The notes under the pieces: model-generated
What the model was told of the DNA's origin: nothing
Databases searched by the model: none
Seen by the model: the letters and a program-made list of their open reading frames with translations, nothing else
Part shown: positions 17,443 to 26,007 of the stretch, in pieces
Layout: the number at the start of each line of letters is the position of its first letter
Numbering within the stretch: the stretch's first letter is position 1
Program-made: the position numbers and the translations under genes
Source of the DNA: Novosphingobium sp.
Lineage (GTDB): Bacteria; Pseudomonadota; Alphaproteobacteria; Sphingomonadales; Sphingomonadaceae
Length of the DNA: 64,000 nucleotides
Reading direction: 5' to 3'
NCBI GenBank assembly: GCA_024236175.1
Contig: JACKKY010000001.1
Span: 806,001-870,000 of the forward strand

Positions 17443-18702
17443 CTAGCCGGTGAAGCGCAGATGCAGCTCCGCGAGCGACCGGAAGACGTAGGTCGGAAGG
17501 TAGCTGAAACGACGGTCGCCTTCCGGCCCGTGCCGTTCGGGATCGATCGCGATCTCCCCCAGCCGCGCGAGCATCCGCTCTATGCTGATGCGGGTCTCGG
17601 TTCGCGCCAGCGGTGCGCCCGGGCAGGTATGCGTGCCCCGCCCGAAGGCGAGGTGGTCCTTCGCGCCGGGCCTGCCGATCCGGAACTGCGCGGGCTCGTC
17701 GAACTTGCGCGGATCGCGGTTCACGGCGCCGGTGGTGATCATCACCGTGGTGCCGACCGGGATGTCCTCGCCGCCCAGCGAGGTCGGCTTGCGCGCCAGC
17801 CGGAACGTCGATTTGACCGGTCCGTTGAAGCGCAGCACCTCCTCGATGAACGCGGAGATCCCAGCGGGCTCGGCCCTCAGTTGCGCCTGCAGGTCGGGCT
17901 TCTCGGCAATGATCTTGAGGCAGTTGCCCAGCAGTGTCGCGGTGGTGTCCTGTCCCGCTCCGAACAGCAGCGTGGCAACCCGCACGACATCCATCGCATC
18001 GGGCATCGAGCCGTCGGGGAAGGTGGCATTCGCCAGCGTGCTGAGGATATCGCCGCGTGGCGAAGCCCTGCGATCCTCGACATAATGAAGGAACTTCTGG
18101 TGGCGAAATTCCATCGGATTGACGACTTCGGCCGCCCCTGCCCCGACCTGCGAGGGCGCGCCGCCCGCATTGACGCGGAACGCGTTCCGGTCCTCTTCCG
18201 GCACGCCCAGCAGGTCGGCGATCGCCAGCGTGGCGTAGGGCCGGGAATAGTCGCGCACCAGCTCGCACGCGCCGCGCGCTTCGAACTCGTCGATCAGCTG
18301 GTCGGCCAGCAGGGTGAGATAGGATTCCATCTCCTTCAGCCGGCTCGGCGTGAACAGCTTCATCATCAGCGACCGCAGCGGGGTGTGACGCGGTGGATCG
18401 AGCGTGAGGACCTCTTCGCCGAACGGCATCTGCGGACGGTGCGCCTCGATCTGGGCGGTGATGTCGTCGCCTTCGGGCACGAACGGGATGGGCGGAAGCG
18501 GCCCCGTGACCGAATTGACCGCCGAAAAATGCTCGGTGTCGAGGTGTACGGCCAGCGCCTCCTCGAAGCCAGTGACGGCAACGACATTGTGCTCCGGCAG
18601 CCGCGTTACCGGCCCGCGCGAGCGCAGGTAGTCGAAATAGGGATAGGGATCGTCGACCAGCGACAGATCCATGAAGAAGTCGGTATCCTCGAAGCTTGCC
18701 AT
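17443..18702 (-). CDS. Cytochrome P450
   Basis: First gene of the minus-strand oxidation operon. The 419-residue protein has helix I motif GAGQDTT, the E-x-x-R region EEVLRFNGPVKSTFR, and heme-binding FGRGTHTCPG with the axial Cys near residue 360. I took the ATG giving MASFEDTD, which stands seven bases after GGGAGG; the ATG two codons upstream would be too close. It resembles CYP families that hydroxylate terpenoids or sterol side chains, but no substrate can be fixed. Confidence 0.92.
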   Translation of the reverse strand: MASFEDTDFFMDLSLVDDPYPYFDYLRSRGPVTRLPEHNVVAVTGFEEALAVHLDTEHFSAVNSVTGPLPPIPFVPEGDDITAQIEAHRPQMPFGEEVLTLDPPRHTPLRSLMMKLFTPSRLKEMESYLTLLADQLIDEFEARGACELVRDYSRPYATLAIADLLGVPEEDRNAFRVNAGGAPSQVGAGAAEVVNPMEFRHQKFLHYVEDRRASPRGDILSTLANATFPDGSMPDAMDVVRVATLLFGAGQDTTATLLGNCLKIIAEKPDLQAQLRAEPAGISAFIEEVLRFNGPVKSTFRLARKPTSLGGEDIPVGTTVMITTGAVNRDPRKFDEPAQFRIGRPGAKDHLAFGRGTHTCPGAPLARTETRISIERMLARLGEIAIDPERHGPEGDRRFSYLPTYVFRSLAELHLRFTG

Positions 18703-18807
18703 CGTCATCCCTCCCGGCCGGAGGTTGGCCGGGGAACAGGCGAGCGTCAACTCAATCGCGGCAAAGCGGCAATGAGGGGAACCTCGCGGGACAGCGGCGC
18801 AGGATCG

Positions 18808-19881
18808 TCAGGCAGGCTCCAGGCCGCGTTCCGGCTCGCCCAGGCGAACCGCACCCTCGACAGCGGACAGGAACTGGTCGGTCGCCGCTTCCCAGGTGAA
18901 ACGCGCGCCCAGCGCCTTCGCGGCCTCCCGGTCGAGCCGGAGAGCGCCTTCGATGGCACCGGTCAGGTCGTCGTCGAGCACACCGGCCGGCGCGACCAGA
19001 TCCCCGTCGATCCCGCAGCCGTCCGCTCCGAGGATGTCGATCGGGCCGGTGACGGGATAGGCCGCGACCGGGACTCCGCTGGCCAGCGCTTCGATGATGA
19101 CGAGGCCGAAGGTATCGGTCAGGCTCGGAAAGACGAAGCAGTCGGCGGTGCGATAGGCGGCGGCGAGCATTTCGCCCGACAGCGCGCCGGGGAAGAACGC
19201 CTGCGGATAGCGCTGGCGCAGGTCGTCAAGCGACGGGCCGTCGCCGACGACCACCTTGGTCCCCGCGACATCGGCATCGAGGAAGGCCTCGAGATTCTTT
19301 TCTGGAGCCACGCGACCGACATTGAGCAGGATCGGACGCGGCAGCTTCTCCAGCTCCGGGTGCAGTTCGCCCTCGGCGCGGAACATCCAATGGTCGATGC
19401 CCCGGCTCCAGCGGCAGCTGTTCGCGATCCCGCGTCCTGCAAGCTCGCGCGCGAGGCTCTCGGTGGCGACCAGCACGGCGCGGCTGGGAGCATGGAAACG
19501 CCGCATGATCGGCCAGAACCGCTCGGCGCTGATCCCGGTCCTGACCGATGCGTATTCCGGAAAGCGGGTGTGGAAAGCGGTGGTGAAGGGCACGCCACGC
19601 GAAAGGCACCAGCCGCGCGCGCTCCAGCCGATCGGTCCTTCGGTGGAGATGTGGACGATATCGGGTTCGTAGTCGTCCAGCATCCGCCGCAATCCGAAAC
19701 GCGGCGCCATGGCCAAGCGGATCGACGAATATCCCGGCATCGGCACGGTGAGGAAACGCTGCGGCGTGATCAGTTCGGTCTCGTAGCCGCGCAGGTCCAG
19801 TTCGGCGACGGTCGCGGCAAGCGTGCGCACGACGCCGTTGACCTGCGGGAACCAGGCATCGGTGGCGATCGCCAGTCTCAT
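18808..19881 (-). CDS. GT4-type glycosyltransferase, probably a glycolipid synthase (Agt-like)
   Basis: A 357-residue GT-B fold glycosyltransferase. The N-terminal half starts MRLAIATDAWFPQVNGVVRT, typical of mannosyl/glucosyl transferases acting on lipids. The C-terminal half has LLNVGRVAPEKN and the nucleotide-sugar motif DTFGLVIIEALASG with the E-x7-E glutamates. Its start overlaps the stop of the metallophosphoesterase gene by 4 bases. In Pi-limited alphaproteobacteria, a PlcP phosphoesterase and an adjacent glycosyltransferase convert phospholipids to glycolipids; the gene pair here matches that arrangement. The lipid role is inferred from context and the Pho box upstream. Confidence 0.75.
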   Translation of the reverse strand: MRLAIATDAWFPQVNGVVRTLAATVAELDLRGYETELITPQRFLTVPMPGYSSIRLAMAPRFGLRRMLDDYEPDIVHISTEGPIGWSARGWCLSRGVPFTTAFHTRFPEYASVRTGISAERFWPIMRRFHAPSRAVLVATESLARELAGRGIANSCRWSRGIDHWMFRAEGELHPELEKLPRPILLNVGRVAPEKNLEAFLDADVAGTKVVVGDGPSLDDLRQRYPQAFFPGALSGEMLAAAYRTADCFVFPSLTDTFGLVIIEALASGVPVAAYPVTGPIDILGADGCGIDGDLVAPAGVLDDDLTGAIEGALRLDREAAKALGARFTWEAATDQFLSAVEGAVRLGEPERGLEPA

Positions 19882-20765
19882 GCAGTTCTCTCCAGCGCGC
19901 GTTCGGGCTGGCCGGCACCGGAGGTTTCCCTGGTCCAGTCGACGATCGTCATCTTGCCCTGGGCGTCTTCGACCAGCGCGGTGCAGCTCTCCACCCAGTC
20001 GCCGTCGTTGTAATAGGTGATGCCGCCGAAATCGCGGATCTCGGCACAATGGATATGGCCGCACACGATGCCGTCGAGCCCCCGGCTCAGCGCTTCATGC
20101 GCAACCGCCTCCTCGTAGCTGGACACATATTGCACGGCGTTCTTGACCCGCCGCTTGAGATAGGAGGAAAGCGACCAGTACGGCATCTTCAGCCGCCGCC
20201 GGACCTCGTTGAACAGGATGTTCGCGCGCAGCAGCCATTCGTATGCCTTGTCGCCCAGGAAGGCGAGCCAGCGGGCGTAGAGCACGACGCCGTCAAAGCT
20301 GTCGCCGTGGGTGACGAGCAGCCGGCGCCCGTCGGCCGTGACGTGGACAGCTTCAAGCGCGAGCTCGACGCCGCCGAACGTCAGGCCGGCATAGTCCCGC
20401 AGGATTTCGTCGTGATTGCCGGCAATGAACACCACGCGCGTCCCGCGATGCGCCATCTTGAGCACGCGGCGGACCACTTCGTTATGCGCATCCGGCCAGT
20501 ACCAGCCCTTCCTGAGCCGCCAGCCGTCGACGATGTCACCCACCAGATAGAGCGTCTGGCATTCGACCGAGCGCAGGAAATCTACAAGCAGGTCGGCGTT
20601 GCAGCCCCGCGTGCCGAGATGGACGTCGGAAATCCAGACCGTTCGGAACTTTCGCTTCGGACGGAACGGTTTGGGGTCGGGAAGCTTGAGCCATTCGGGG
20701 ATTTTTGCCAAATCCCCGGGGCGGACGTCTTTCCTGGCCATGAGGCCGCTGTCGTCAAACAGCAT
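19878..20765 (-). CDS. Metallophosphoesterase, PlcP/LpxH-like
   Basis: A 295-residue calcineurin-like phosphoesterase. All metal-site blocks are present: SDVHLG, GDIVDGW, GNHDE, VTHGDSFD and CGHIHCAEI. LpxH proteins are usually shorter, and alphaproteobacteria mostly use LpxI. Proteins of this length with a glycosyltransferase partner are PlcP-type phospholipases C, which release head groups from phosphatidylcholine or phosphatidylglycerol to form diacylglycerol during phosphate starvation. It is coupled to the glycosyltransferase by a 4-base overlap and lies 81 bases after ppx. Fold certain; PlcP role likely; LpxH activity not excluded. Confidence 0.75.
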   Translation of the reverse strand: MLFDDSGLMARKDVRPGDLAKIPEWLKLPDPKPFRPKRKFRTVWISDVHLGTRGCNADLLVDFLRSVECQTLYLVGDIVDGWRLRKGWYWPDAHNEVVRRVLKMAHRGTRVVFIAGNHDEILRDYAGLTFGGVELALEAVHVTADGRRLLVTHGDSFDGVVLYARWLAFLGDKAYEWLLRANILFNEVRRRLKMPYWSLSSYLKRRVKNAVQYVSSYEEAVAHEALSRGLDGIVCGHIHCAEIRDFGGITYYNDGDWVESCTALVEDAQGKMTIVDWTRETSGAGQPERALERTA

Positions 20766-20846
20766 CGCCAGTCACCTTCGCCATTTGCATGAATGCTGCG
20801 TAGCAACATTGCATTTCGCGAAAATGACGGAACCAAGGCAGTTTGG

Positions 20847-22310
20847 TTACACCCGGGCGGTTTCCCGAGAGAATTCCACAGTGGCGTCAAGGCCCTGCCA
20901 TTCGGCCAGCCAGCGCAGGTCCTTGCCGACCGTATCGGTGAACAGCGCGTGGAACGGCTCATGCAGGACAAGCAGCAGCCGGCCGTCGTCGCGGCTCAGC
21001 GAAGTGCCGGACATGGCCTGTGGCGCGCACCCCGTCAGTTTCCGGCACAACCGGACGGCGAGCCCCCAGGAGATCGCCCGCTTGAGTTCCGCTTCGGACG
21101 CCAGCGAGGTGAATTCGTCGGGAACGGCGATGCGTCCGGCATTGGCCAGGACCGCCATCGCCATGCGGGCGCGCCCCCTTGCGTCGAGACCGATCCAGCG
21201 CTTGCGCAGCGCCCAGCTCATCGCCTGTTCCGCCCGGAGATTGGGCTCGCTGCGCATCGCCGCGAGGGAAAGCATGGTGGCGGCGAGACGCAGCTTGCCG
21301 TCGCCGGTCGCGCCCTCGTCGTCGGCCTGCGCGGTCCATCCCGTCACCATCGTCGCGGTCGAGGCCGAAACGCCGAGCCCTTCGGCAAAGGCGGCGACGC
21401 CCGCCAGCATCGGATCCTGCGCCTTCGTGCCCTTGTCGAGCTTGCTGTAAAGCAGCCCTTCGCGCAGTCCCCATGAGGAAAACACCAGCCGCGAGGGTTC
21501 GATCAGCTGCACGAGCTGGCCAAGCAGGGCCGCCGCATCGGGCAGGGTCGCCAGCCGCGAGGACGAGATCCTCGGCATGTTGGTGTCCAGCTTGCCCTGC
21601 GCCGCCTTGCGGCAGAGCTTGATCGCCTCGTCCGGCGCGATTTCGAAACCGTGGGGATCATCGAGCGGCCAGCCGAGCTGATACATCGCGTATCGCGACA
21701 GCGCCCGCCACGAACCGCCGACCAAGAAGAAAGTGTCTCCCCGCCCCGCTTCCCACTTGGCCGAGCGCAGGGCCTTGCGAACCTGGGCTTCGAATCCGGG
21801 ATCGCCGTCGGCCCGCAGGTCCGGAAGGCGCAAGGTGCCGAACGGCAGGGTGACGCCGCGCCCGCATCCGTCGTCGTCGATCGCCGTCAGTTCGAGGCTG
21901 CCGCCGCCGAGGTCCCCCGCAACGCCGCGCGATCCCGGAAAGGCGGCGATCACGCCAAGCGCGCTGGTCCGCGCTTCCTCCTCTCCCGATAGCAGACGGG
22001 GCGCGAAACCGAGGCTGCGCACTTCATCGAGGAAATCCGGGCCGTTCTTGGCATCGCGGGCAGCCGCCGTCGCCACCGCGTCGACGTCCTCGACGCCCAT
22101 CTGCTGCAGGAGCACGGCAAAGCGGGCCAGCGACGAAAGGGCGAGGCCCATCGCCTTTTCCGAGATCAGGCCGGTCTTGACGACGTCCCGGCCGAGCTTC
22201 GCGGTAACCTTTTCGTTGAGCAGCACCGCCGGCGCCCGCAGCGGACCGTTGTAGACGACCAGGCGGACGGTGTTCGACCCGATATCGATAATGGCGCGCT
22301 GCTCGCTCAT
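20847..22310 (-). CDS. ppx: Ppx/GppA family exopolyphosphatase
   Basis: Hydrolyses terminal phosphates from polyphosphate, or the pentaphosphate ppGpp precursor. The 487-residue protein opens with the ASKHA phosphate-1 motif IIDIGSNTVRLVVY and has the phosphate-2 motif GDLGGGSLEL and the catalytic Glu region LLSGEEEARTSALGV. A C-terminal HD-like helical domain follows. I used the ATG one codon inside the longest frame (MSEQRA). It begins 44 bases after ppk in the same direction, so the two form an operon that balances polyphosphate making and breakdown. Confidence 0.92.
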   Translation of the reverse strand: MSEQRAIIDIGSNTVRLVVYNGPLRAPAVLLNEKVTAKLGRDVVKTGLISEKAMGLALSSLARFAVLLQQMGVEDVDAVATAAARDAKNGPDFLDEVRSLGFAPRLLSGEEEARTSALGVIAAFPGSRGVAGDLGGGSLELTAIDDDGCGRGVTLPFGTLRLPDLRADGDPGFEAQVRKALRSAKWEAGRGDTFFLVGGSWRALSRYAMYQLGWPLDDPHGFEIAPDEAIKLCRKAAQGKLDTNMPRISSSRLATLPDAAALLGQLVQLIEPSRLVFSSWGLREGLLYSKLDKGTKAQDPMLAGVAAFAEGLGVSASTATMVTGWTAQADDEGATGDGKLRLAATMLSLAAMRSEPNLRAEQAMSWALRKRWIGLDARGRARMAMAVLANAGRIAVPDEFTSLASEAELKRAISWGLAVRLCRKLTGCAPQAMSGTSLSRDDGRLLLVLHEPFHALFTDTVGKDLRWLAEWQGLDATVEFSRETARV

Positions 22311-22354
22311 CACGCTCTCGTATTGCAGTGGCGATGTGGGGGGAAGAAGCGCGG

Positions 22355-24505
22355 TCAGATGTTTCCACGGCGCAGCGAGAGCTTGGGCACCTTGCGTCCG
22401 CTCGCCAGCGAGGCTCCGCGACCGGACAGTGACGGGTTGGTCATGAAATATCTGTGAAGATTGAACGGATTGTCGCTCGGCCCCACGCGCCGGTAAATGC
22501 CGTCGGGCCCCAGAATCCAGCTTTGCTCGGTGTCGAGCAGGTTGGCCAGCATCACCTGCCCCAGCACCTGGTCATGGACAGTGCGGTTGCGGAGCGGCAC
22601 CAGCAGCTCGACCCGCCGGTCAAGATTGCGGCTCATCCCGTCGGCGGAGGTGATGAACACGCGCGCCCGGCGGTTCGGCAGTTCCAGCCCTGAAGCGAAG
22701 GCCCAGATCCGGCTGTGCTCCAGGAACCGGCCGATGATGGACTTGACGGTGATGTTCTCCGACAGGCCAGCGACGCCGGGCCGCAGGCAGCAGATGCCGC
22801 GCACCACCAGGGTGACCAGCACGCCGGCCTGGCTCGCCGCGTAGAGCCGGTCGATCAGGTCCGGATCGGTCAGCGAATTCATCTTCGCCCAGATCATCGC
22901 CGGTTTGCCCTGCCGGGCATTGGCGATTTCGGCATCGATGCATTCGTAAAGCTTCTCGCGCAGCCCGATCGGCGAGATCGCCAGCATTTCCATCTTTTTC
23001 GGCTCGACGTAGCCGGTGATGAAGTTGAACAGCCGGCTCGCATCGTGGGCCATCTTCGGATCGGCGGTGAAGTAGCTGAGGTCGGTGTAGATGCGCGCGG
23101 TCACCGGGTGGTAGTTGCCGGTGCCGAAATGGCAGTAGGTGCGATAGCCCTCGCCTTCGCGGCGCACCACCAGCGAGACCTTGGCGTGGGTCTTCCAGTC
23201 GACGAAGCCGTAGATCACCTGCACGCCCGCGCGCTCGAGCTGCGAGGCCCAGAGCAGGTTCTGTTCCTCGTCGAACCGGGCCTTGAGCTCGACCACCGCG
23301 GTGACCGACTTGCCCGCCTCCGCCGCGGCGATCAGCGCCGAGATCACGGCGGATTGCTTGCCGGCGCGGTAGAGCGTCTGCTTGATCGCCACCACGTCGG
23401 GATCGGCCGCCGCCTGGCGCAGGAAATCGATCACCACCTCGAAAGTCTCGTAGGGGTGCTGGATCACGATGTCCTTCTCCCGGATCGCGGCAAAGCAATC
23501 GCCGTCGTGCTCCAGGATACGCTCCGGATAGCGCGGACTGTAAGGTTCGAACTTCAGCTCCGGCCGGTCTTCATCGACGATGGCGGACAGGCCGTTGATG
23601 CCGATCAGCCCGCCGGTCTTGATCACCAGCGCCCGGTCCAGCCCCAGCTGGTTGCGCAGCAGGTCTTCCGCCGCGGGATCGATCTCGCCTTGCAGCTGGA
23701 GGACGATGACCTGGCCGCGCCGCCGTCGCTGGATCGCCGAGCGGTAATAGCGAACGAGGTCTTCGGCATCCTCCTCGATCTCGATGTCGCTGTCGCGCAG
23801 CACCCGGAACACGCCGTGCCCGTGCAGGCGGAAGCCGGGAAACAACAGCTCGGCATGGCGACACAGCAGGTCTTCGACGCTGATGTAGACGGCCTCGTCG
23901 CCCGGCAGGCGCACGAAGCGGGGCAAGGCGGACGGTATCAGCACCATTTCCATGACCGGCGCGTTGTCGGCCACGCGGGTCAGCGAAAACAGGATGCCCA
24001 TCCCCTGGTTGGCCACGAAGGGGAAGGGATGGGCGGGATCGATCGCCTGGGGCGTGATCACCGGCATCAGATGTTCGAGGAAGTAGTCCTTCATCCACCG
24101 CTCGCGCCTCGCGTCGAGGCGCTCGTTGCCGATGATGGTAAGGCCTTCGCGGGCGAGCAGTCCCTTGAGTTCCTGCCACGAATCCTGCTGGGCGGTCTCG
24201 AGTTCGAGCACGGTCTGGTGGATCGCCGCGAGCTGCTGCGAAGGCGTCAGCCCGTCGATCGAGATTTCCTCGATCTGCCGCCGCACCTGCCCGGCAAGGC
24301 CGGCGACGCGGACCATCACGAACTCGTCGAGATTGCTGCCGGAAATCGAGAGGAAACGCAGCCGTTCGAGCAGCGGATACTCGAGGTTTCCGGCTTCGGC
24401 GAGGACGCGCTGATTGAAAGCGAGCCAGCTCAGCTCGCGATTGAAATAACGGCTCTCCCCGTCGGGCAGCTCACCACCGCCTTGCTGATCAGCGCCCGCG
24501 CTCAT
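22355..24505 (-). CDS. ppk1: Polyphosphate kinase 1
   Basis: Reversibly transfers the ATP gamma-phosphate to polyphosphate. The 716-residue protein has the usual PPK1 order: N domain with SRYFNRELSWLAFNQRVL and RFLSISGSNLDEF, a head domain, and two PLD-like C domains. The autophosphorylated histidine is seen in the DWKTHAKVSLV block; a second catalytic region reads SADGMSRNLDRRVE. I chose the ATG giving MSAGADQQ, since upstream residues are not family-like. A Pho box lies about 50 bases upstream, divergent to selD. Confidence 0.96.
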   Translation of the reverse strand: MSAGADQQGGGELPDGESRYFNRELSWLAFNQRVLAEAGNLEYPLLERLRFLSISGSNLDEFVMVRVAGLAGQVRRQIEEISIDGLTPSQQLAAIHQTVLELETAQQDSWQELKGLLAREGLTIIGNERLDARRERWMKDYFLEHLMPVITPQAIDPAHPFPFVANQGMGILFSLTRVADNAPVMEMVLIPSALPRFVRLPGDEAVYISVEDLLCRHAELLFPGFRLHGHGVFRVLRDSDIEIEEDAEDLVRYYRSAIQRRRRGQVIVLQLQGEIDPAAEDLLRNQLGLDRALVIKTGGLIGINGLSAIVDEDRPELKFEPYSPRYPERILEHDGDCFAAIREKDIVIQHPYETFEVVIDFLRQAAADPDVVAIKQTLYRAGKQSAVISALIAAAEAGKSVTAVVELKARFDEEQNLLWASQLERAGVQVIYGFVDWKTHAKVSLVVRREGEGYRTYCHFGTGNYHPVTARIYTDLSYFTADPKMAHDASRLFNFITGYVEPKKMEMLAISPIGLREKLYECIDAEIANARQGKPAMIWAKMNSLTDPDLIDRLYAASQAGVLVTLVVRGICCLRPGVAGLSENITVKSIIGRFLEHSRIWAFASGLELPNRRARVFITSADGMSRNLDRRVELLVPLRNRTVHDQVLGQVMLANLLDTEQSWILGPDGIYRRVGPSDNPFNLHRYFMTNPSLSGRGASLASGRKVPKLSLRRGNI

Positions 24506-24553
24506 CTTGTCTCTGAAATCAAGCACTACCGAAATTCTCGCATTGGGCAGAAA

Positions 24554-24572
24554 TGTTACAGCTCCATGACAG
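24554..24572 (-). promoter_or_regulatory. Pho box upstream of ppk
   Basis: Read on the minus strand, CTGTCATGGAGCTGTAACA has two CTGT(C/A)A half-sites 11 bases apart, matching the PhoB consensus. It is about 50 bases before the ppk start, the right place for activation. Target: ppk-ppx and perhaps the phosphoesterase-glycosyltransferase pair beyond them. The site also lies about 100 bases before selD on the other strand, so an effect there cannot be excluded. Confidence 0.8.
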
Positions 24573-24674
24573 ATTCGCGCCATTCTACCACGGCTTTGCC
24601 AAAGCCTTGCATCTCATGTGGAAACTGCAATTGCAGTAACAACCCCGACAGCAGCCGAAAAACTGGAGACCGAC

Positions 24675-25733
24675 ATGACTGCTCACGAAACGCGGCTGAC
24701 GGCCCTTGCCCATGGCGGCGGCTGCGGCTGCAAGCTTTCCCCGGCGGTCCTGCGCGAGCTGCTCGCGGGAATGCCGGCGGCCAGCGCCTTTCCCGACCTG
24801 CTGGTCGGAACCGAGACGGGCGACGATGCCGCCGTCTACCGCATCAACGACGAGCAGGCGGTTGTCGCTACCACCGATTTCTTCATGCCCATCGTCGACG
24901 ACCCGCGCGATTTCGGACGGATCGCGGCGGCAAACGCATTGTCCGACATCTATGCGATGGGCGGCAAGCCGCTGATGGCGCTGGCGGTGCTGGGCATGCC
25001 GCTGGGAAAGATCGCGCCGGAAACGGTAAGCGCAATCCTGGCCGGCGGCGCATCGATCTGCGAGGAAGCGGGCATTCCCGTCGCCGGCGGTCATTCGATC
25101 GATTCCCCCGAGCCGATCTACGGGCTGGTGGCCATCGGCCTGGTCGATCCGCGCCGCCTGCAACGCAACAGCGGCGCCCGGGCGGGCGACACACTGATCC
25201 TGACCAAGCCGCTCGGCATCGGCGTGATCAGCGCGGCGCTGAAAAGCGGATCGCTCGAGCCGACGGTGGCGGAGGCCCACTACGCCGCACTGGTCGATTC
25301 CACCACGCGGCTCAATGCAGTGGGCGAGCAACTGGCAAGGCTCGACAGCGTGCATGCGATCACCGACGTGACCGGCTTCGGCCTGCTTGGCCATGGGCTG
25401 GAAATGTGCCGCGGCTCGGGGCTTTCCGCCCATATTCGCTTCGACGACGTGCCGCTGCTGGACGGGATCGCCGATCTCGCGCAGGTCCCGTACCGCACCG
25501 GCGCAGCAACGCGGAACTGGGACAGCTACGGTGCCGAAGTGGCGCTCGCGGCCGGCGTGTCGGACTGGCAGCGCGACCTGCTCTGCGACCCGCAGACCAG
25601 CGGCGGCCTGCTGGTGGCCGTATCGTCCGATGCCGGAGACGACGTGCTCGCCGCGATCCGCGACGCGGGCTTTGCGGGAGCAGCGGCGATCGGGGCCCTT
25701 GAGGCAGGGCGGCCCGAAATAAGGGTCGCCTAG
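24675..25733 (+). CDS. selD: Selenophosphate synthetase
   Basis: Makes selenophosphate from selenide and ATP, the selenium donor for Sec-tRNA formation. The 352-residue protein carries the catalytic HGGGCGCK block near residue 18: the first Cys codon is TGC, so this SelD is the cysteine form rather than the Sec form. Next come the AIR-synthase-like ATP site DDAAVYRINDEQ, the VTGFGLLGH block and DPQTSGGLLVAV. I chose the ATG preceded by CTGGAG; an in-frame ATG 57 bases upstream has no such site. It is directly upstream of the tRNA-Sec gene, and about 18-21 kb from selAB. Confidence 0.97.
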   Translation: MTAHETRLTALAHGGGCGCKLSPAVLRELLAGMPAASAFPDLLVGTETGDDAAVYRINDEQAVVATTDFFMPIVDDPRDFGRIAAANALSDIYAMGGKPLMALAVLGMPLGKIAPETVSAILAGGASICEEAGIPVAGGHSIDSPEPIYGLVAIGLVDPRRLQRNSGARAGDTLILTKPLGIGVISAALKSGSLEPTVAEAHYAALVDSTTRLNAVGEQLARLDSVHAITDVTGFGLLGHGLEMCRGSGLSAHIRFDDVPLLDGIADLAQVPYRTGAATRNWDSYGAEVALAAGVSDWQRDLLCDPQTSGGLLVAVSSDAGDDVLAAIRDAGFAGAAAIGALEAGRPEIRVA

Positions 25734-25791
25734 CCGCCGGACCGCTCATGCCGCATGGACTGCGCGGCACAAGCGCGATAACCGGGAAAGC

Positions 25792-25884
25792 GGAAGCGAT
25801 TGGAGCCTGGTGGCTTCCACGGTCTTCAAAACCGTTGGCCCGCGAACAGCGGGCGGTGGGTTCGATTCCCATCCGCTTCCGCCA
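25792..25884 (+). tRNA. selC: Selenocysteine tRNA, anticodon TCA
   Basis: A 93-base tRNA with all Sec-specific traits: GGAAGCG 5' acceptor strand pairing with CGCTTCC, discriminator G and encoded CCA; a long 6-bp D stem (GGAGCC/GGCTTC) with a four-base TGGT loop; anticodon stem ACGGT/ACCGT with loop CTTCAAA holding TCA at 25826-25828; a long variable arm (CCCGC/GCGGG); and T loop TTCGATT. The expected eighth acceptor pair would be A-C, so the acceptor/T stack may be read as 7 plus 6 base pairs instead of the usual 8 plus 5. It follows selD by 58 bases. Confidence 0.97.
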
Positions 25885-25895
25885 GCCTTTTTCCC
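25885..25895 (+). terminator. T-run after tRNA-Sec
   Basis: GCCTTTTTCCC immediately follows the CCA end. The tRNA acceptor/T stem provides the preceding hairpin, so this short T-run may end transcription of selD-tRNA. Five T residues make a weak terminator, hence modest confidence. Confidence 0.35.
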
Positions 25896-26007
25896 ACTGA
25901 CCACGCGGAATCGCGGGCTCATTCTCGTTCGATGAGATTTTTTTGCCTCCGCGACTGAGGATGATTTCGCGCGACGGCGTCCTGGGGTCGAAACCCAGGA
26001 GCGGTGC

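Noticed and set aside
19878..20765. Calling the metallophosphoesterase LpxH outright.
   Set aside because: The motifs fit both LpxH and PlcP, but the length, the coupled glycosyltransferase and the upstream Pho box favour PlcP.
22715..25702. A 995-codon plus-strand open frame across ppk and selD.
   Set aside because: It lies antisense to ppk and out of frame with selD, and shows no protein family.
24675..25733. SelD as a selenoprotein with UGA at the active site.
   Set aside because: The active-site codon is TGC in HGGGCGCK, so this SelD uses cysteine.
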